Shown here: in pieces, positions 45,094 to 53,878 of the stretch
How the letters are laid out: every line of letters starts with the position of its first letter
Numbering within the stretch: position 1 is the first letter of the stretch
Source of the DNA: Xanthomonas floridensis
Lineage (GTDB): Bacteria; Pseudomonadota; Gammaproteobacteria; Xanthomonadales; Xanthomonadaceae
Length of the DNA stretch: 64,000 bases
NCBI RefSeq assembly: GCF_001642575.1
Contig: NZ_LXNG01000017.1
Location: 50,986 to 114,985, forward strand
Reading direction: 5' to 3'
Program-made: the position numbers and the translations under genes
Notes under the pieces: model-generated
Told to the model about the DNA's origin: nothing
Seen by the model: the letters and a program-made list of their open reading frames with translations, nothing else
Databases searched by the model: none

Positions 45094-45201
45094 CGGGAGA
45101 GGGGCTCTGGAATCTTCCCCTTCACCATCGGGAGAAGGGCTCTGGAATCTTCCCCTTCTCCTATCGGGAGAAGCGCTCTGGAATCTTCCCTTCTCCCGCT
45201 T
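45094..45201. repeat. Three tandem 35-37-bp repeats
   Basis: Units at 45094-45128, 45129-45164 and 45165-45201. Each reads CGGGAGAAGGGCTCTGGAAT followed by CTTCCCCTTCTCC plus a few variable bases. Within each unit GGGAGAAGG and CCTTCTCC are complementary, so each can fold into a hairpin. Unit identity is about 90 percent by eye. Confidence 0.85.
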
Positions 45202-45235
45202 GCGGGAGAAGGTGCCCCGCAGGGGCGGATGAGGG
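45188..45235. repeat. Structured hairpin repeat, copy 1
   Basis: CCCTTCTCCCGC, TT loop, GCGGGAGAAGG, then TG, CCCCGCAGGGG and CGGATGAGGG. Two hairpins in series. A second copy is at 60311-60355 with the same lengths and a differently paired second stem. It overlaps the tail of the third tandem unit. Confidence 0.75.
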
Positions 45236-45286
45236 GACGCGCCAAGCACGCGGGTCAGGTCTCCCTCAACAATCGGTTTTGGCTTC

Positions 45287-45333
45287 TACGAATCCCGAAT
45301 CCCGAACCTCCAATCCCGACTCCCAATCCCGCT
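45287..45333. repeat. gattccc heptamer tract 3' of metG
   Basis: An irregular run of CGAATCCCGAATCCCGAACC, CCAATCCCGACTCCCAATCCC between the hairpin repeats and the metG stop. A similar but looser tract is at 45029-45055 upstream. Repeats of this 7-nt kind (gattccc / gggaatc) occur in several places in the window. Confidence 0.7.
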
Positions 45334-47421
45334 TCACCGCACCGGCATGCCCGGCTGCGCGCCGCTGTCGGCATCCAGCAGCGCCAGTGCGCCGCCGTCG
45401 AAGCCGGCCGACAGGATCATGCCTTCGCTCATGCCGAAGCGCATCTTGCGCGGGGCCAGGTTGGCAATGAACACCACGCTGCGGCCTACCAATGTCTCCG
45501 GTTCGCCGTAGCTGCCACGGATGCCCGAGAAGATCTGGCGCTTGCCCAATTCGCCGGCATCCAGTTCGAAGCGCAGCAGCTTGTCCGAGCCCTCCACGAA
45601 TTCGCACACCAGCACCTTGCCGATGCGCAGGTCGAGCTTGGCGAAATCGTCGATGCCGATGAGGCTGGGAGTGGCGGTTGGGGATTGGGGATTGGCAGCG
45701 GCCGCCGGCGTCGTCTCGGCCTTGGACGGGGCAGGCTTGGCGGTAGTGACAGCGGGTGCCGCAGGTGCGGCCATGGTGTCTTTTGAAGCGTCGGTCATGG
45801 CGTCGATCAGTTTGGGGTCGATACGGGTGAACAGGGCGGTGTAGGGCTGGATCGCGTGCGCGGTCAGCGGGCGGGCGACGTCTTCCCAGCTGGTCATCGG
45901 TGCCGACAGGAAGGCTTCGGCCTCGGCACAGGTGCGCGGCAGGATCGGCTTGAGCGCGGCCACCAGGATCCGGAACAGGTTCAGGCCCTGGGTGCACACC
46001 AACTGCAGCTGCGCATCGGCGCCGTCCTGCTTGGCGATCACCCAAGGCTTGGTGTCGTCGATGTACTTGTTGGCCTCGTCCGCCAGCGCCATGGTCTGGC
46101 GGATCGCGCTGGCCGCATCGTTGCGCTCGTAGGCCTCGCGGATCGGTGCCAGTGCGGCGACGAAGCGGTCGTACTGCGCCGGGTCGGGCAGCGCGTCGGC
46201 CAGCTTGCCGTCGAAGCGCTTGCCGATGAAGCCGGCGCAGCGGCTGGCCAGGTTGACGAACTTGCCGACCAGATCCGCATTCACCCGTGCAATGAAATCG
46301 CCCAGATTGAGGTCCAGATCGTCCACGCCGCCGGAGGACTTGGCCGCAAAGTAGTAGCGCAGCGCCTCCGGTTCCAGGCCCACGTCCAGGAAGGTCCGCG
46401 CCATCACGAAGGTGCCGCGCGACTTGGACATCTTGGCGCCGTCCACGGTCAGATAACCGTTGACGTGCAGGCGTGTCGGCGCGCGGTGGCCGGTGCCGTG
46501 CAGTACCGCCGGCCAGAACAGGCCGTGGAAATTGACGATGTCCTTGCCGATGAAGTGATGCAGCTCGGTCTGGGTGCCGGCGACCAGATGCGCGTCGAAA
46601 TCCTCGCCCATCTGCGCGCACAGCGTCTTGAAGCTACACAGGTAGCCGATCGGCGCATCCAGCCACACGTAGAAATACTTGCCCGGCTGGCCGGGAATCT
46701 GGAACCCGAAATACGGCGCATCGCGCGAGATATCCCACGCGCGCAGTCCGCCTTCGGCGTCCAGCCACTCCTTGAGCTTGGCCTTGACGCCGGGCAGTGC
46801 CACATCGCCGGCCAGCCACTCGCGCAAAAATCCGTCGAAATGACCCACTTCGAAGAAGAAATGCTCCGAATCGCGCAGCTCCGGCGTGGCGCCGGAGATC
46901 ACCGACTTGGGCTCTTTCAACTCGGTGGGCGCATAGGTGGCGCCGCAGACCTCGCAGTTGTCGCCGTATTGATCGGCGCTGCCGCAGTTGGGACAGATGC
47001 CCTTGATGTAGCGGTCCGGCAGGAACATGCCCTTGGCCGGGTCGTAGAACTGCGCCACCGAACGCCGGCTGATATGCCCGGCTGCTTCCAGCTTGCTGTA
47101 GAAGGCCTCGGTGAGCTCGCGATTGACCGGCGAATTGGTCGAATCGTAATGATCGAAGGTCACCCCGAACGCCGCAAAATCGCGCTCATGGCTGGCCTGG
47201 ATGCTGGCGATGAAGGCTTCCGGGGTCACCCCGGCCTTCTCGGCGGCCAGCATGATCGGCGTGCCGTGGGTGTCGTCGGCGCAGACGAACCAGGTCTTGT
47301 CGCCGCGCAGGCGGCGCGCGCGCACCCAGATGTCGGCCTGGATATAGCCGACCAGGTGCCCCAGATGCAGCGGGCCATTGGCGTAGGGCAGGGCGGTGGT
47401 AACGAGTGCGGTGCGGGTCAT
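45334..47421 (-). CDS. metG: Methionyl-tRNA synthetase
   Basis: 695 aa. HIGH-type motif PYANGPLHLGHL near residue 20, KMSKS at about residue 335, and the zinc knuckle CPNC...CEVC. The C-terminal tRNA-binding OB-fold domain begins about residue 585 (DDFAKLDLRIGKVL). Between the anticodon domain and the OB domain the linker AAAANPQSPTATPS is encoded by a gattggggattggggat heptamer stretch at about 45669-45695, so the repeat lies inside the gene. Essential: charges tRNA-Met. Confidence 0.97.
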   Translation of the reverse strand: MTRTALVTTALPYANGPLHLGHLVGYIQADIWVRARRLRGDKTWFVCADDTHGTPIMLAAEKAGVTPEAFIASIQASHERDFAAFGVTFDHYDSTNSPVNRELTEAFYSKLEAAGHISRRSVAQFYDPAKGMFLPDRYIKGICPNCGSADQYGDNCEVCGATYAPTELKEPKSVISGATPELRDSEHFFFEVGHFDGFLREWLAGDVALPGVKAKLKEWLDAEGGLRAWDISRDAPYFGFQIPGQPGKYFYVWLDAPIGYLCSFKTLCAQMGEDFDAHLVAGTQTELHHFIGKDIVNFHGLFWPAVLHGTGHRAPTRLHVNGYLTVDGAKMSKSRGTFVMARTFLDVGLEPEALRYYFAAKSSGGVDDLDLNLGDFIARVNADLVGKFVNLASRCAGFIGKRFDGKLADALPDPAQYDRFVAALAPIREAYERNDAASAIRQTMALADEANKYIDDTKPWVIAKQDGADAQLQLVCTQGLNLFRILVAALKPILPRTCAEAEAFLSAPMTSWEDVARPLTAHAIQPYTALFTRIDPKLIDAMTDASKDTMAAPAAPAVTTAKPAPSKAETTPAAAANPQSPTATPSLIGIDDFAKLDLRIGKVLVCEFVEGSDKLLRFELDAGELGKRQIFSGIRGSYGEPETLVGRSVVFIANLAPRKMRFGMSEGMILSAGFDGGALALLDADSGAQPGMPVR

Positions 47422-47575
47422 GGCAGGCGTAATGCGGGGGACACCCGATTATCGCACTAGTCGGGAGCCGGGATCGGGGCTGGGAATGGGGAATCGGGCA
47501 AAGCAGGGGCATGCGGCCGTGTTGTCGAGGCGCGCAGGTGTTGGCTGCGCATGTAACGTCAGGATGGACACACGC

Positions 47576-47600
47576 AAAAAAGGCGCCCTCACGGGCGCCT
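47576..47600 (-). terminator. Rho-independent terminator
   Basis: An 8-bp stem AGGCGCCC / GGGCGCCT with a TCAC loop; on the minus strand it is followed by TTTTTT. It ends the DUF2147 gene transcript, which stops at 47647. Confidence 0.82.
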
Positions 47601-47609
47601 GCTCTTACC

Positions 47610-47646
47610 GATTCCCCAATCCCGATTCCCGATTCCCGATTCCCGA
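47610..47646. repeat. gattccc heptamer tract 3' of the DUF2147 gene
   Basis: Near-perfect tandem GATTCCC(C/G) units in this 37-nt stretch: gattccccaatcccgattcc and three more cgattcc copies. It ends exactly at the stop codon of the DUF2147 gene (47649-47647), so the repeat meets the last coding base. A related tract in the other orientation lies at about 47460-47505. Confidence 0.75.
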
Positions 47647-48096
47647 TTACTCGCGTACCCAGGTCTGCGTGCGGCCGAGGGCTTCGATGCCGACGTAGCC
47701 GCGCATCTGCAGCTTCTTGCCGCCTTCGGTCAGGGTGATCTTGGCCTTGTAGGTCTTGCCCTTGGCCGGGTCGAGCACCGAGCCGCCGCTCCACACCGCG
47801 GTGCCGTCGGGCTTGAGGCCCCACAGGATGGTCATGCCCTTGATCGGCTTGCCTTTGAGCGCGCCATCGCATTTGTCGCAGGTCGGGTTGGGCCCATGGT
47901 TGGACTGCAGGATGTCGACCACCTTGCCGCTGAGCGTGCCGTTGCCGAGCTGTTCGATCTGCACCACCGACTTGGGCTTGCCGGTTTCGTCGTCGATGGT
48001 CTTCCAGCGGCCCACCGGCGAATCGGCGGCCTGGGCCAGCAGCGACGCGGCGGCCAGCGGCAGGGCCAGCATCAGGGTCTTGAAGGTCTTGCGCAT
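47647..48096 (-). CDS. Exported DUF2147 protein
   Basis: 149 aa from the ATG at 48096. Signal peptide with LLAQAADSP cleavage region (about residue 24). The mature part starts VGRWKTIDDETGKPKSVVQI, includes GMTILWGLKPDG and KGKTYKAKITLTEGGKKLQM, and ends GRTQTWVRE: the DUF2147 beta-barrel-like fold, periplasmic, with two Cys in NPTCDKCDG. Function unknown. Confidence 0.87.
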   Translation of the reverse strand: MRKTFKTLMLALPLAAASLLAQAADSPVGRWKTIDDETGKPKSVVQIEQLGNGTLSGKVVDILQSNHGPNPTCDKCDGALKGKPIKGMTILWGLKPDGTAVWSGGSVLDPAKGKTYKAKITLTEGGKKLQMRGYVGIEALGRTQTWVRE

Positions 48097-48538
48097 GGTT
48101 CCCCTCCCAGGGATTGCTAGGGCCGCCGTCGGCGGCCTGACCGCGAATGTATACCGCGGGGTATGGTGGCGGAAAGATGCGCCGCGGGATGCGTTCATGC
48201 GGTACTGGCGCGCAAGTCGGCACGCCGCCGTGTCTCGGCGGCAGCAGGCGAGCTGTCGCCGCGGCAGTGCGCGGTAAGCCGGCGCCGCTGGGCCGAACCC
48301 GGTCTTGCCGCCCGCTCGAGCTGCAGTCCTGTGCGGGGGGACGCCAAGACGCTGCGCGAATCGGGCTGGTGATGCCAGCCATCACGCTGGTATTGCGAGT
48401 CCGCGCCGCGCGGGGAGCGCCTCGATAGCCCAGTCCGGTCCGGCCCATTGGCCATCGCCCATCGATGCGTGGGTATCCGCGCCGCCTTGGCACAGCGTCG
48501 CAGTGGCCGCCGTGCGAGCTCGCAGTGGCCGATGCGGC
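48097..48538. other. Gene-free interval
   Basis: 442 nt between the DUF2147 gene and the permease/peptidase gene. Frames are open only by GC bias. I see no hairpin, repeat or promoter that I can support. Confidence 0.45.
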
Positions 48539-51500
48539 TTATTTGGCCAGCAGGCTCACCCGTTTGCGATTGTCCTCGGGCACGCGGTCGATCAATGTGT
48601 TGTCCGGGTCGAAGCCGGCTTCAATCGGCAGGCTGTCGACCACGAAGCTAAAGCTCGGCGACTCGCTGGTGACATGCTGGCGTTGCAGCGCCAGTATCGT
48701 CGGATCGACGTTTTTGCCGGCGGGCAGGCCATACACCGCCACGTCGATCCAGTCGTCCATCGGGACCGGTTGTTCCTTGCCCTTGCCGTCAGCCTGTCGC
48801 TTGGCCGCATGCGCCCGCACGGTGACTGCAAATCGGCCGTCCGGGCGCCTGCGCGCCTGGGCATCAACCACGCGGTTGTCGTAGAAGATGATCTTCTCGA
48901 ACAGGTCGGTGATGAGGGTCTGCTGGTCGGGACGTGCCTCGGCACGGATGGCCTGCAGCAGTTCGGCCGAGGTGGTGTACGGCGGCTGCTGGAAGGCCTT
49001 GGCCTGCAGGAATCGCTGCAGTGCGCGGTTGAGGGTTTGCTCGCCGAGTTCTTCGCGCAGGCGATAGAACGCCAGCGACCCTTTGCGGTAGTGGATGTAT
49101 TGCTGGTTCTCCACCCGGTACAGCGGCAGTTCGTCGATGGTTTCGCCGCCGCGTCCTTCCAGATAGCGATCCAGTTCGTACTTGAGGAAGCGGCGCATGT
49201 GCGCGCGCCCGTATTCGCGTTCCATCACCATCAGTGCCGAGTACTGCGCCAGCGACTCGGACAGCATCGTGGCACCTTGTACATTTGCACCGATGACCTG
49301 ATGCGCCCACCACTGGTGCGCCACTTCATGCGCGGTGACGTAGAACACGTAGTCGACATCGGCCTTGTCGCGCAGGTCGGCGATGAAGCCGATCGCTTCG
49401 GAGTAGGGGATGGTATTGGCAAACGACTGTGCGAACCGCGCATAGCCAGGAAATTCGATGATGCGTACCTGATGGTGCTGGTATGGGGTGAAATTGGCCT
49501 CGTAGTAGGCCAGCGACTTCTGCACGCCTTCGATCATGCGTTGCACGTTGTAGGGGTGCTTGGGGTCGTAGTAGATCTCGATTGGAATCTTTTTGTAGTA
49601 GGCCTTGCGCACCTGCCAGCGTGCCGACAGGTAGGCATAGAAGTTGAGCATCGGGCGATCCATCACGTAGCGGAAGCAGCGCCTGCCGGCCTGCTGGAAT
49701 TCGGTCTGCAGATAGCCGGGAGCCAGTGCGATCTGGTCCGGAGCGGTGCAGATGGTGCTGGCGAAGCTGAGCCAGTCGGCATCGTTGCTGACGTAGGTAT
49801 TGGCGCGTGCGGCCTGGTCTTCCAGCTTGGGCATGCGCGTGGGTTCGCCCAGCCCGCGTTTGCGGCGGTCGTTGCGGTCGGTGAGCTCGGTTTGGGGGTT
49901 GTAGCCGAACCAGGGCAGTACCTGGCTATTGAAGAAGCTGCCGTTGGCGACCAGTTCGGTCTGCGCCTGCGCGGCGGTCAAACCGTGCGGATGCAGGTCG
50001 ATGCGGAAGCGAAACACGCGTTGTTCGCCGGGCTGCAGCGGACGTTGCAAGCGGTAGATGCGGTAACCGGCCGGGACGTCGTGGGCGAGCAGGGTCTCCC
50101 CGCCCAGATCCATCCGTACCAGGCTGCGGTCGCCATCGCGACCCTGCATGCCGATGTGGATCTGCCCGATGGGCATGGCATCGGAATTGCGCACGATCCA
50201 GGTGGCATCGATGACCACCGACTGCGTCTCCGGATGCAGGTCGACATGGTTGTCCACCGCGATGATGCGCGGCTGCGGCAGGTCCCTGTACTTGCTGTAA
50301 TCACGCTCGTAGCGCGCCTGCAGGTCCAGCTGCTGTTCCGGCGACAGGAACGTGTTGTAGATGTTGGTGCTCCAGTACAACCAGCCACCGATCGCTGCAA
50401 AGCCCAGCACGGTGGCCGCCAGCGCCACACCGGTGGGGCCGCGCAGGCGTTGTAGCGCGAGCCGGGTGCGCTGGCGTAGCCCATGGCTTACGCCGCGTGG
50501 CCAGAACGCCGAGGACAGCAACAGCAACGCCAGCAGGAACACGCCCCAATAGCCCTGGAACCACAGCTGCCCAGGCAGGAAATGTCCGAAGCCGTTCATG
50601 TCCGAATACGGCGCGTTGGGCCAGCCGCCGAAGGTGTAGAGGTTCTGGCTGTAGTCCAGCATCGACAGGACCGATTGCCCGATCAGCACCAGCACCAGCA
50701 GCGCGTAGCCGACGAACTTGTTGTTGCTCAAGACCTGCAGCACCAGTGCCATGCCGCCCATCAACACGTAGAGCACCGACCCCAGCGCCAGGGTCTTGAG
50801 ATAGAGCAGCGGCTCGATGCTGGTGTAGCCGCGGCCGAGTTGCAGCGCGATGGCGGTCAGCGCACCGGCGAGCTGGAAACTGGCGATCACCGCCAGCAAG
50901 GCAACGAACTTGCCCAGCAGCGGTACCCAGTTTGGCACCGGCATGGCGTCGGTGATGCCGTCGATGCGATTACTGCGCTCCTTCCACACCAGCTCGCCGG
51001 CATAGAACAGCACCACGATGATCAGCAGGAAGCTGTAACTGTTCTGCAAGGCTTCCAGCATGACCGAGGTCACCGGCAATATCGCCGTGCCGTAGGTGCG
51101 CTGGCTGAACAATGCCGTGGGAATGAAATTGGCCAGGCCCAGGACCAGCAGTACCAGGAACGGCGCACTGCGCACCACGCCCAGCGTATCGAAGCGGATC
51201 TGCCGCAGTAGCTGCGTCCACGCCGTGCGCGCATCGAAGCGCGGAGTCACCGTGAGGCGGTTGATAGTGGCAACGCGGGCGGCGGCCGGCGCGGCAATGG
51301 GCGCCTCGAGCGCTGCGCCCCGGCGCCGGCGCGTGCCGCTGCGCTCGGTGCGAAACAGGGCAAATACCGCAGCGAACAGTAGCGCGCTCATGCACAGCCA
51401 CACGGCCCGGTTGGCAAGCAGATAGCCGCTTAACGGCGGCAGTCCCTGATTGCGTTGTTCCACCGACCAGTAGCGCAGTGTCTGCGACAGTGCGCGGATG

Positions 51501-52135
51501 CCCAGCGGATCGGCCAGGGTGGCGATCCACGCATTGTCCAGATCCGACAGCAGCGCCCGGCTCACGCCATAGAGCACGAAAAACACGATCACACCGATGT
51601 AGACCCACAGGATGCTGCGCGTGGTCACAGCAAGCACCGCCAGCAGTGCGGTGGTGAACAGCAGATTGGGCAGCACCAGCACCAGCAACGACCACAGATA
51701 GGGCACTACCGCCACCGGTCCTAGCCGGGCCCGATCGATCCATGGCATGAATTGCGCAACGAACATGCCCAGCGCAATCACCACATACATGATCATGCCG
51801 GCGATCAACGCCGCTCCCAGGCGGCCGATCACATAGTCGCGGCGCCGCACCGGGGTGGAAAACACCAGCTCGGCGGTGCCAAGGTCGAAATCGCGCAGCA
51901 TCGCATTGCTGACGAACAGGGTAGTCACCAGCAGGCCGAGCAAGGTGAACATGCCCAGCAGCGTGGCGATCACGGTGGGCGCATTGCGCAGCACATTGCC
52001 GATGCCGCCACCGATCTGCACCGCATCGCTGGCCAGCGCAGCGAAGGCGAGCAACGCATACAGCACGGCCAGCAGCCACAGGAAGGGCGAGCGCAGTTGT
52101 TCGCGCAGCTCGAAGCGCAGAAACGCCTGGATCAT
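48539..52135 (-). CDS. ABC-2 permease fused to an M1 metallopeptidase
   Basis: 1198 aa from the ATG at 52135. The N-terminal half (about 1-560) has two ABC-2 type membrane blocks separated by a hydrophilic linker, with about twelve helices. The C-terminal half (about 600-1198) is an M1 aminopeptidase, with HEVAHQWW at about residue 936 (zinc His and catalytic Glu) and the third ligand Glu in SESLAQYSAL. The matching ABC ATPase gene begins 14 nt upstream. The fusion suggests that the peptidase domain works on a peptide moved by, or at the face of, the transporter. Confidence 0.9.
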   Translation of the reverse strand: MIQAFLRFELREQLRSPFLWLLAVLYALLAFAALASDAVQIGGGIGNVLRNAPTVIATLLGMFTLLGLLVTTLFVSNAMLRDFDLGTAELVFSTPVRRRDYVIGRLGAALIAGMIMYVVIALGMFVAQFMPWIDRARLGPVAVVPYLWSLLVLVLPNLLFTTALLAVLAVTTRSILWVYIGVIVFFVLYGVSRALLSDLDNAWIATLADPLGIRALSQTLRYWSVEQRNQGLPPLSGYLLANRAVWLCMSALLFAAVFALFRTERSGTRRRRGAALEAPIAAPAAARVATINRLTVTPRFDARTAWTQLLRQIRFDTLGVVRSAPFLVLLVLGLANFIPTALFSQRTYGTAILPVTSVMLEALQNSYSFLLIIVVLFYAGELVWKERSNRIDGITDAMPVPNWVPLLGKFVALLAVIASFQLAGALTAIALQLGRGYTSIEPLLYLKTLALGSVLYVLMGGMALVLQVLSNNKFVGYALLVLVLIGQSVLSMLDYSQNLYTFGGWPNAPYSDMNGFGHFLPGQLWFQGYWGVFLLALLLLSSAFWPRGVSHGLRQRTRLALQRLRGPTGVALAATVLGFAAIGGWLYWSTNIYNTFLSPEQQLDLQARYERDYSKYRDLPQPRIIAVDNHVDLHPETQSVVIDATWIVRNSDAMPIGQIHIGMQGRDGDRSLVRMDLGGETLLAHDVPAGYRIYRLQRPLQPGEQRVFRFRIDLHPHGLTAAQAQTELVANGSFFNSQVLPWFGYNPQTELTDRNDRRKRGLGEPTRMPKLEDQAARANTYVSNDADWLSFASTICTAPDQIALAPGYLQTEFQQAGRRCFRYVMDRPMLNFYAYLSARWQVRKAYYKKIPIEIYYDPKHPYNVQRMIEGVQKSLAYYEANFTPYQHHQVRIIEFPGYARFAQSFANTIPYSEAIGFIADLRDKADVDYVFYVTAHEVAHQWWAHQVIGANVQGATMLSESLAQYSALMVMEREYGRAHMRRFLKYELDRYLEGRGGETIDELPLYRVENQQYIHYRKGSLAFYRLREELGEQTLNRALQRFLQAKAFQQPPYTTSAELLQAIRAEARPDQQTLITDLFEKIIFYDNRVVDAQARRRPDGRFAVTVRAHAAKRQADGKGKEQPVPMDDWIDVAVYGLPAGKNVDPTILALQRQHVTSESPSFSFVVDSLPIEAGFDPDNTLIDRVPEDNRKRVSLLAK

Positions 52136-52148
52136 CGCCGCGCTCCTG

Positions 52149-53042
52149 TCAGGCAGCCAGCGCTTGCTTGCGCAGGCGCTGGAAATAAACATCCTCAAGA
52201 TCGGGAGCGACCTGTTCGAAGCCCGGCTCCGGGCAGTCGGCGCTGAACACATGAATCACCGGGTGGCCAGCGATCAGCCGGGTGGACAGCACGGTGAAGC
52301 GCGCTTCGTAGTCGGGCAGGCTGGGCTTGCTGACCTGCTTGCGCCAGACCTGCTGGTCGAGCATGGCGATCGCATCGGCAGGCCGGCCGCTCAGCAGCAC
52401 CTGGCCCTTGTTCATGATGGCCATCGACGGACACAGGTCGGTGACATCCTCGACGATGTGGGTGGACAGGATCACCACCACGTTTTCGCCGATTTCGGCC
52501 AGCAGATTCAAAAAGCGGTTGCGTTCTTCCGGGTCCAGGCCGGCGGTGGGCTCGTCGACGATGACCAGTTGCGGATTGCCCAGCAGCGCCTGCGCGATGC
52601 CAAAGCGCTGGCGCATGCCGCCGGAGTAGGTGCCCAGCTTGCGCTTGCGCGCATCCCAGAGATTGACCTGCTGCAACAGCCGTTCGACCACTTCCTTGCG
52701 CTGGCCGCGGTGGGTCAGCCCCTTGAGCACGGCAAAGTGGTCGAGCATGTCCAGGGCGCTGACCTTCGGATAGACGCCGAAATCCTGCGGCAGATAGCCC
52801 AGCTGGCGGCGCAGGCCGTCCTTGTCCTTGAGCACGTCGAGACTGCTGCCATCGGCGCTGCTCAGCGTGACGCTGCCCGAATCGGGTTCCTGCAGCGTTG
52901 CCAGGGTGCGCATCAGCGAGGATTTGCCGGCACCATTTGGCCCAAGCAATCCGAACATGCCGCGGGGAATGTCGAGCGTGACGCCTTGCAGCGCATGCAC
53001 GCCATTGGCGTAGGTCTTGGACAACGCACGGATCTGCAGCAT
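52149..53042 (-). CDS. ABC transporter ATP-binding protein
   Basis: 297 aa from the ATG at 53042. Walker A GPNGAGKSS, Q-loop LPQDFG, signature YSGGMRQR, Walker B LVIVDEPT and a switch His in STHIVED. The C-terminal 80 residues are the NatA/DrrA-type extension. It is 13 nt upstream of the permease/M1 fusion gene; both would form one exporter complex. Confidence 0.92.
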   Translation of the reverse strand: MLQIRALSKTYANGVHALQGVTLDIPRGMFGLLGPNGAGKSSLMRTLATLQEPDSGSVTLSSADGSSLDVLKDKDGLRRQLGYLPQDFGVYPKVSALDMLDHFAVLKGLTHRGQRKEVVERLLQQVNLWDARKRKLGTYSGGMRQRFGIAQALLGNPQLVIVDEPTAGLDPEERNRFLNLLAEIGENVVVILSTHIVEDVTDLCPSMAIMNKGQVLLSGRPADAIAMLDQQVWRKQVSKPSLPDYEARFTVLSTRLIAGHPVIHVFSADCPEPGFEQVAPDLEDVYFQRLRKQALAA

Positions 53043-53180
53043 GGACGGGTCCTGTGTCCTGGGGTCGTGGAATCTTCGGCGTGCCGCCAGCGCACCGCAT
53101 CCGCCGGAAGTCATGCAGTCAGGACGTGCAGCACCTGCCGATGTGACCGGCGTTGATCCCGGACAGGAGGGGCGTTGGAT

Positions 53181-53570
53181 TCAATCGACCTCGTACAGCT
53201 CCAGCGGCAGATCGTCCGGATCGGCGAAAAACGTGAAGCGGCGGCCGGTGTATTCGTCGATGCGAATGTCTTCGGTCGCCACGCCATGCGCGTTGAGATG
53301 CGCCACCGCGCGGTCGAGGTCTCGCACGCGGAAGGCCAGATGGCGCAGTCCTTGCGCTTCCGGGCGGCTGGGGCGTGCGGGTGCGTTGGGGAATGAGAAC
53401 AGCTCGATCTGGCCGCCATCGGGCAGCGCCAGGTCCAGCTTCCAGGAGTCGCGCGCCTGGCGGTAATGCTCATCGATGACGCGCAGGCCCAGGATCTGGC
53501 AATAGAACTGTTTGGAGCGCGCGTAGTCGCCGGCGATGATCGCTACGTGGTGGATGCCGGCCAGCATCAT
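53181..53570 (-). CDS. VOC (glyoxalase-like) family protein
   Basis: 129 aa. The start is one of two adjacent ATG codons (53570 or 53567). One vicinal-oxygen-chelate module: IHHVAIIAGDYARSKQFYCQ, then LRHLAFRVRDLDRAVAHLN, then DPDDLPLELYEVD. His and Glu at the usual metal positions (HHVA, LRHLAF, ELYE). It resembles YaeR/GloA2-type proteins, with substrate unknown. The ABC ATPase gene lies 138 nt downstream. Confidence 0.87.
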   Translation of the reverse strand: MMLAGIHHVAIIAGDYARSKQFYCQILGLRVIDEHYRQARDSWKLDLALPDGGQIELFSFPNAPARPSRPEAQGLRHLAFRVRDLDRAVAHLNAHGVATEDIRIDEYTGRRFTFFADPDDLPLELYEVD

Positions 53571-53878
53571 GCCGCGCTCCAGTGCCTCGCCACTGCAGGC
53601 GGCGACGTGTGCATGCGTGAGGCGACGATGGCGCAGACGCGGGGTTCGGCAGCGCGCAGGCGCAGCGCATGTTGCCCACGCAGGCAGCGTGGATGTAGCG
53701 GCGATCTTGCGAACAGGTGCCCGTGGGGAAGATGCGGCATGGCGCGGTCCTGAAATGCGGCACGCAAGCATACCTGCCGCTGGCTGAGGCGCTTGTCGAA
53801 CGTCACAGCTCCGCCCTGCACGGCTGTGCTCGCCTGCGCGCGCATGGCAGGATGACGTGTCGCCCCCCAGTGCCGCCC

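Noticed and set aside
45094..45201. Repeats considered as a CRISPR array.
   Set aside because: The units are directly tandem without spacers of constant length, and each unit is internally palindromic with a G-rich core. No cas genes are near.
48305..50455. A 716-codon plus-strand frame opposite the permease/M1 peptidase gene.
   Set aside because: Antisense to a gene with clear zinc-binding HEVAHQWW; the frame has no family pattern.
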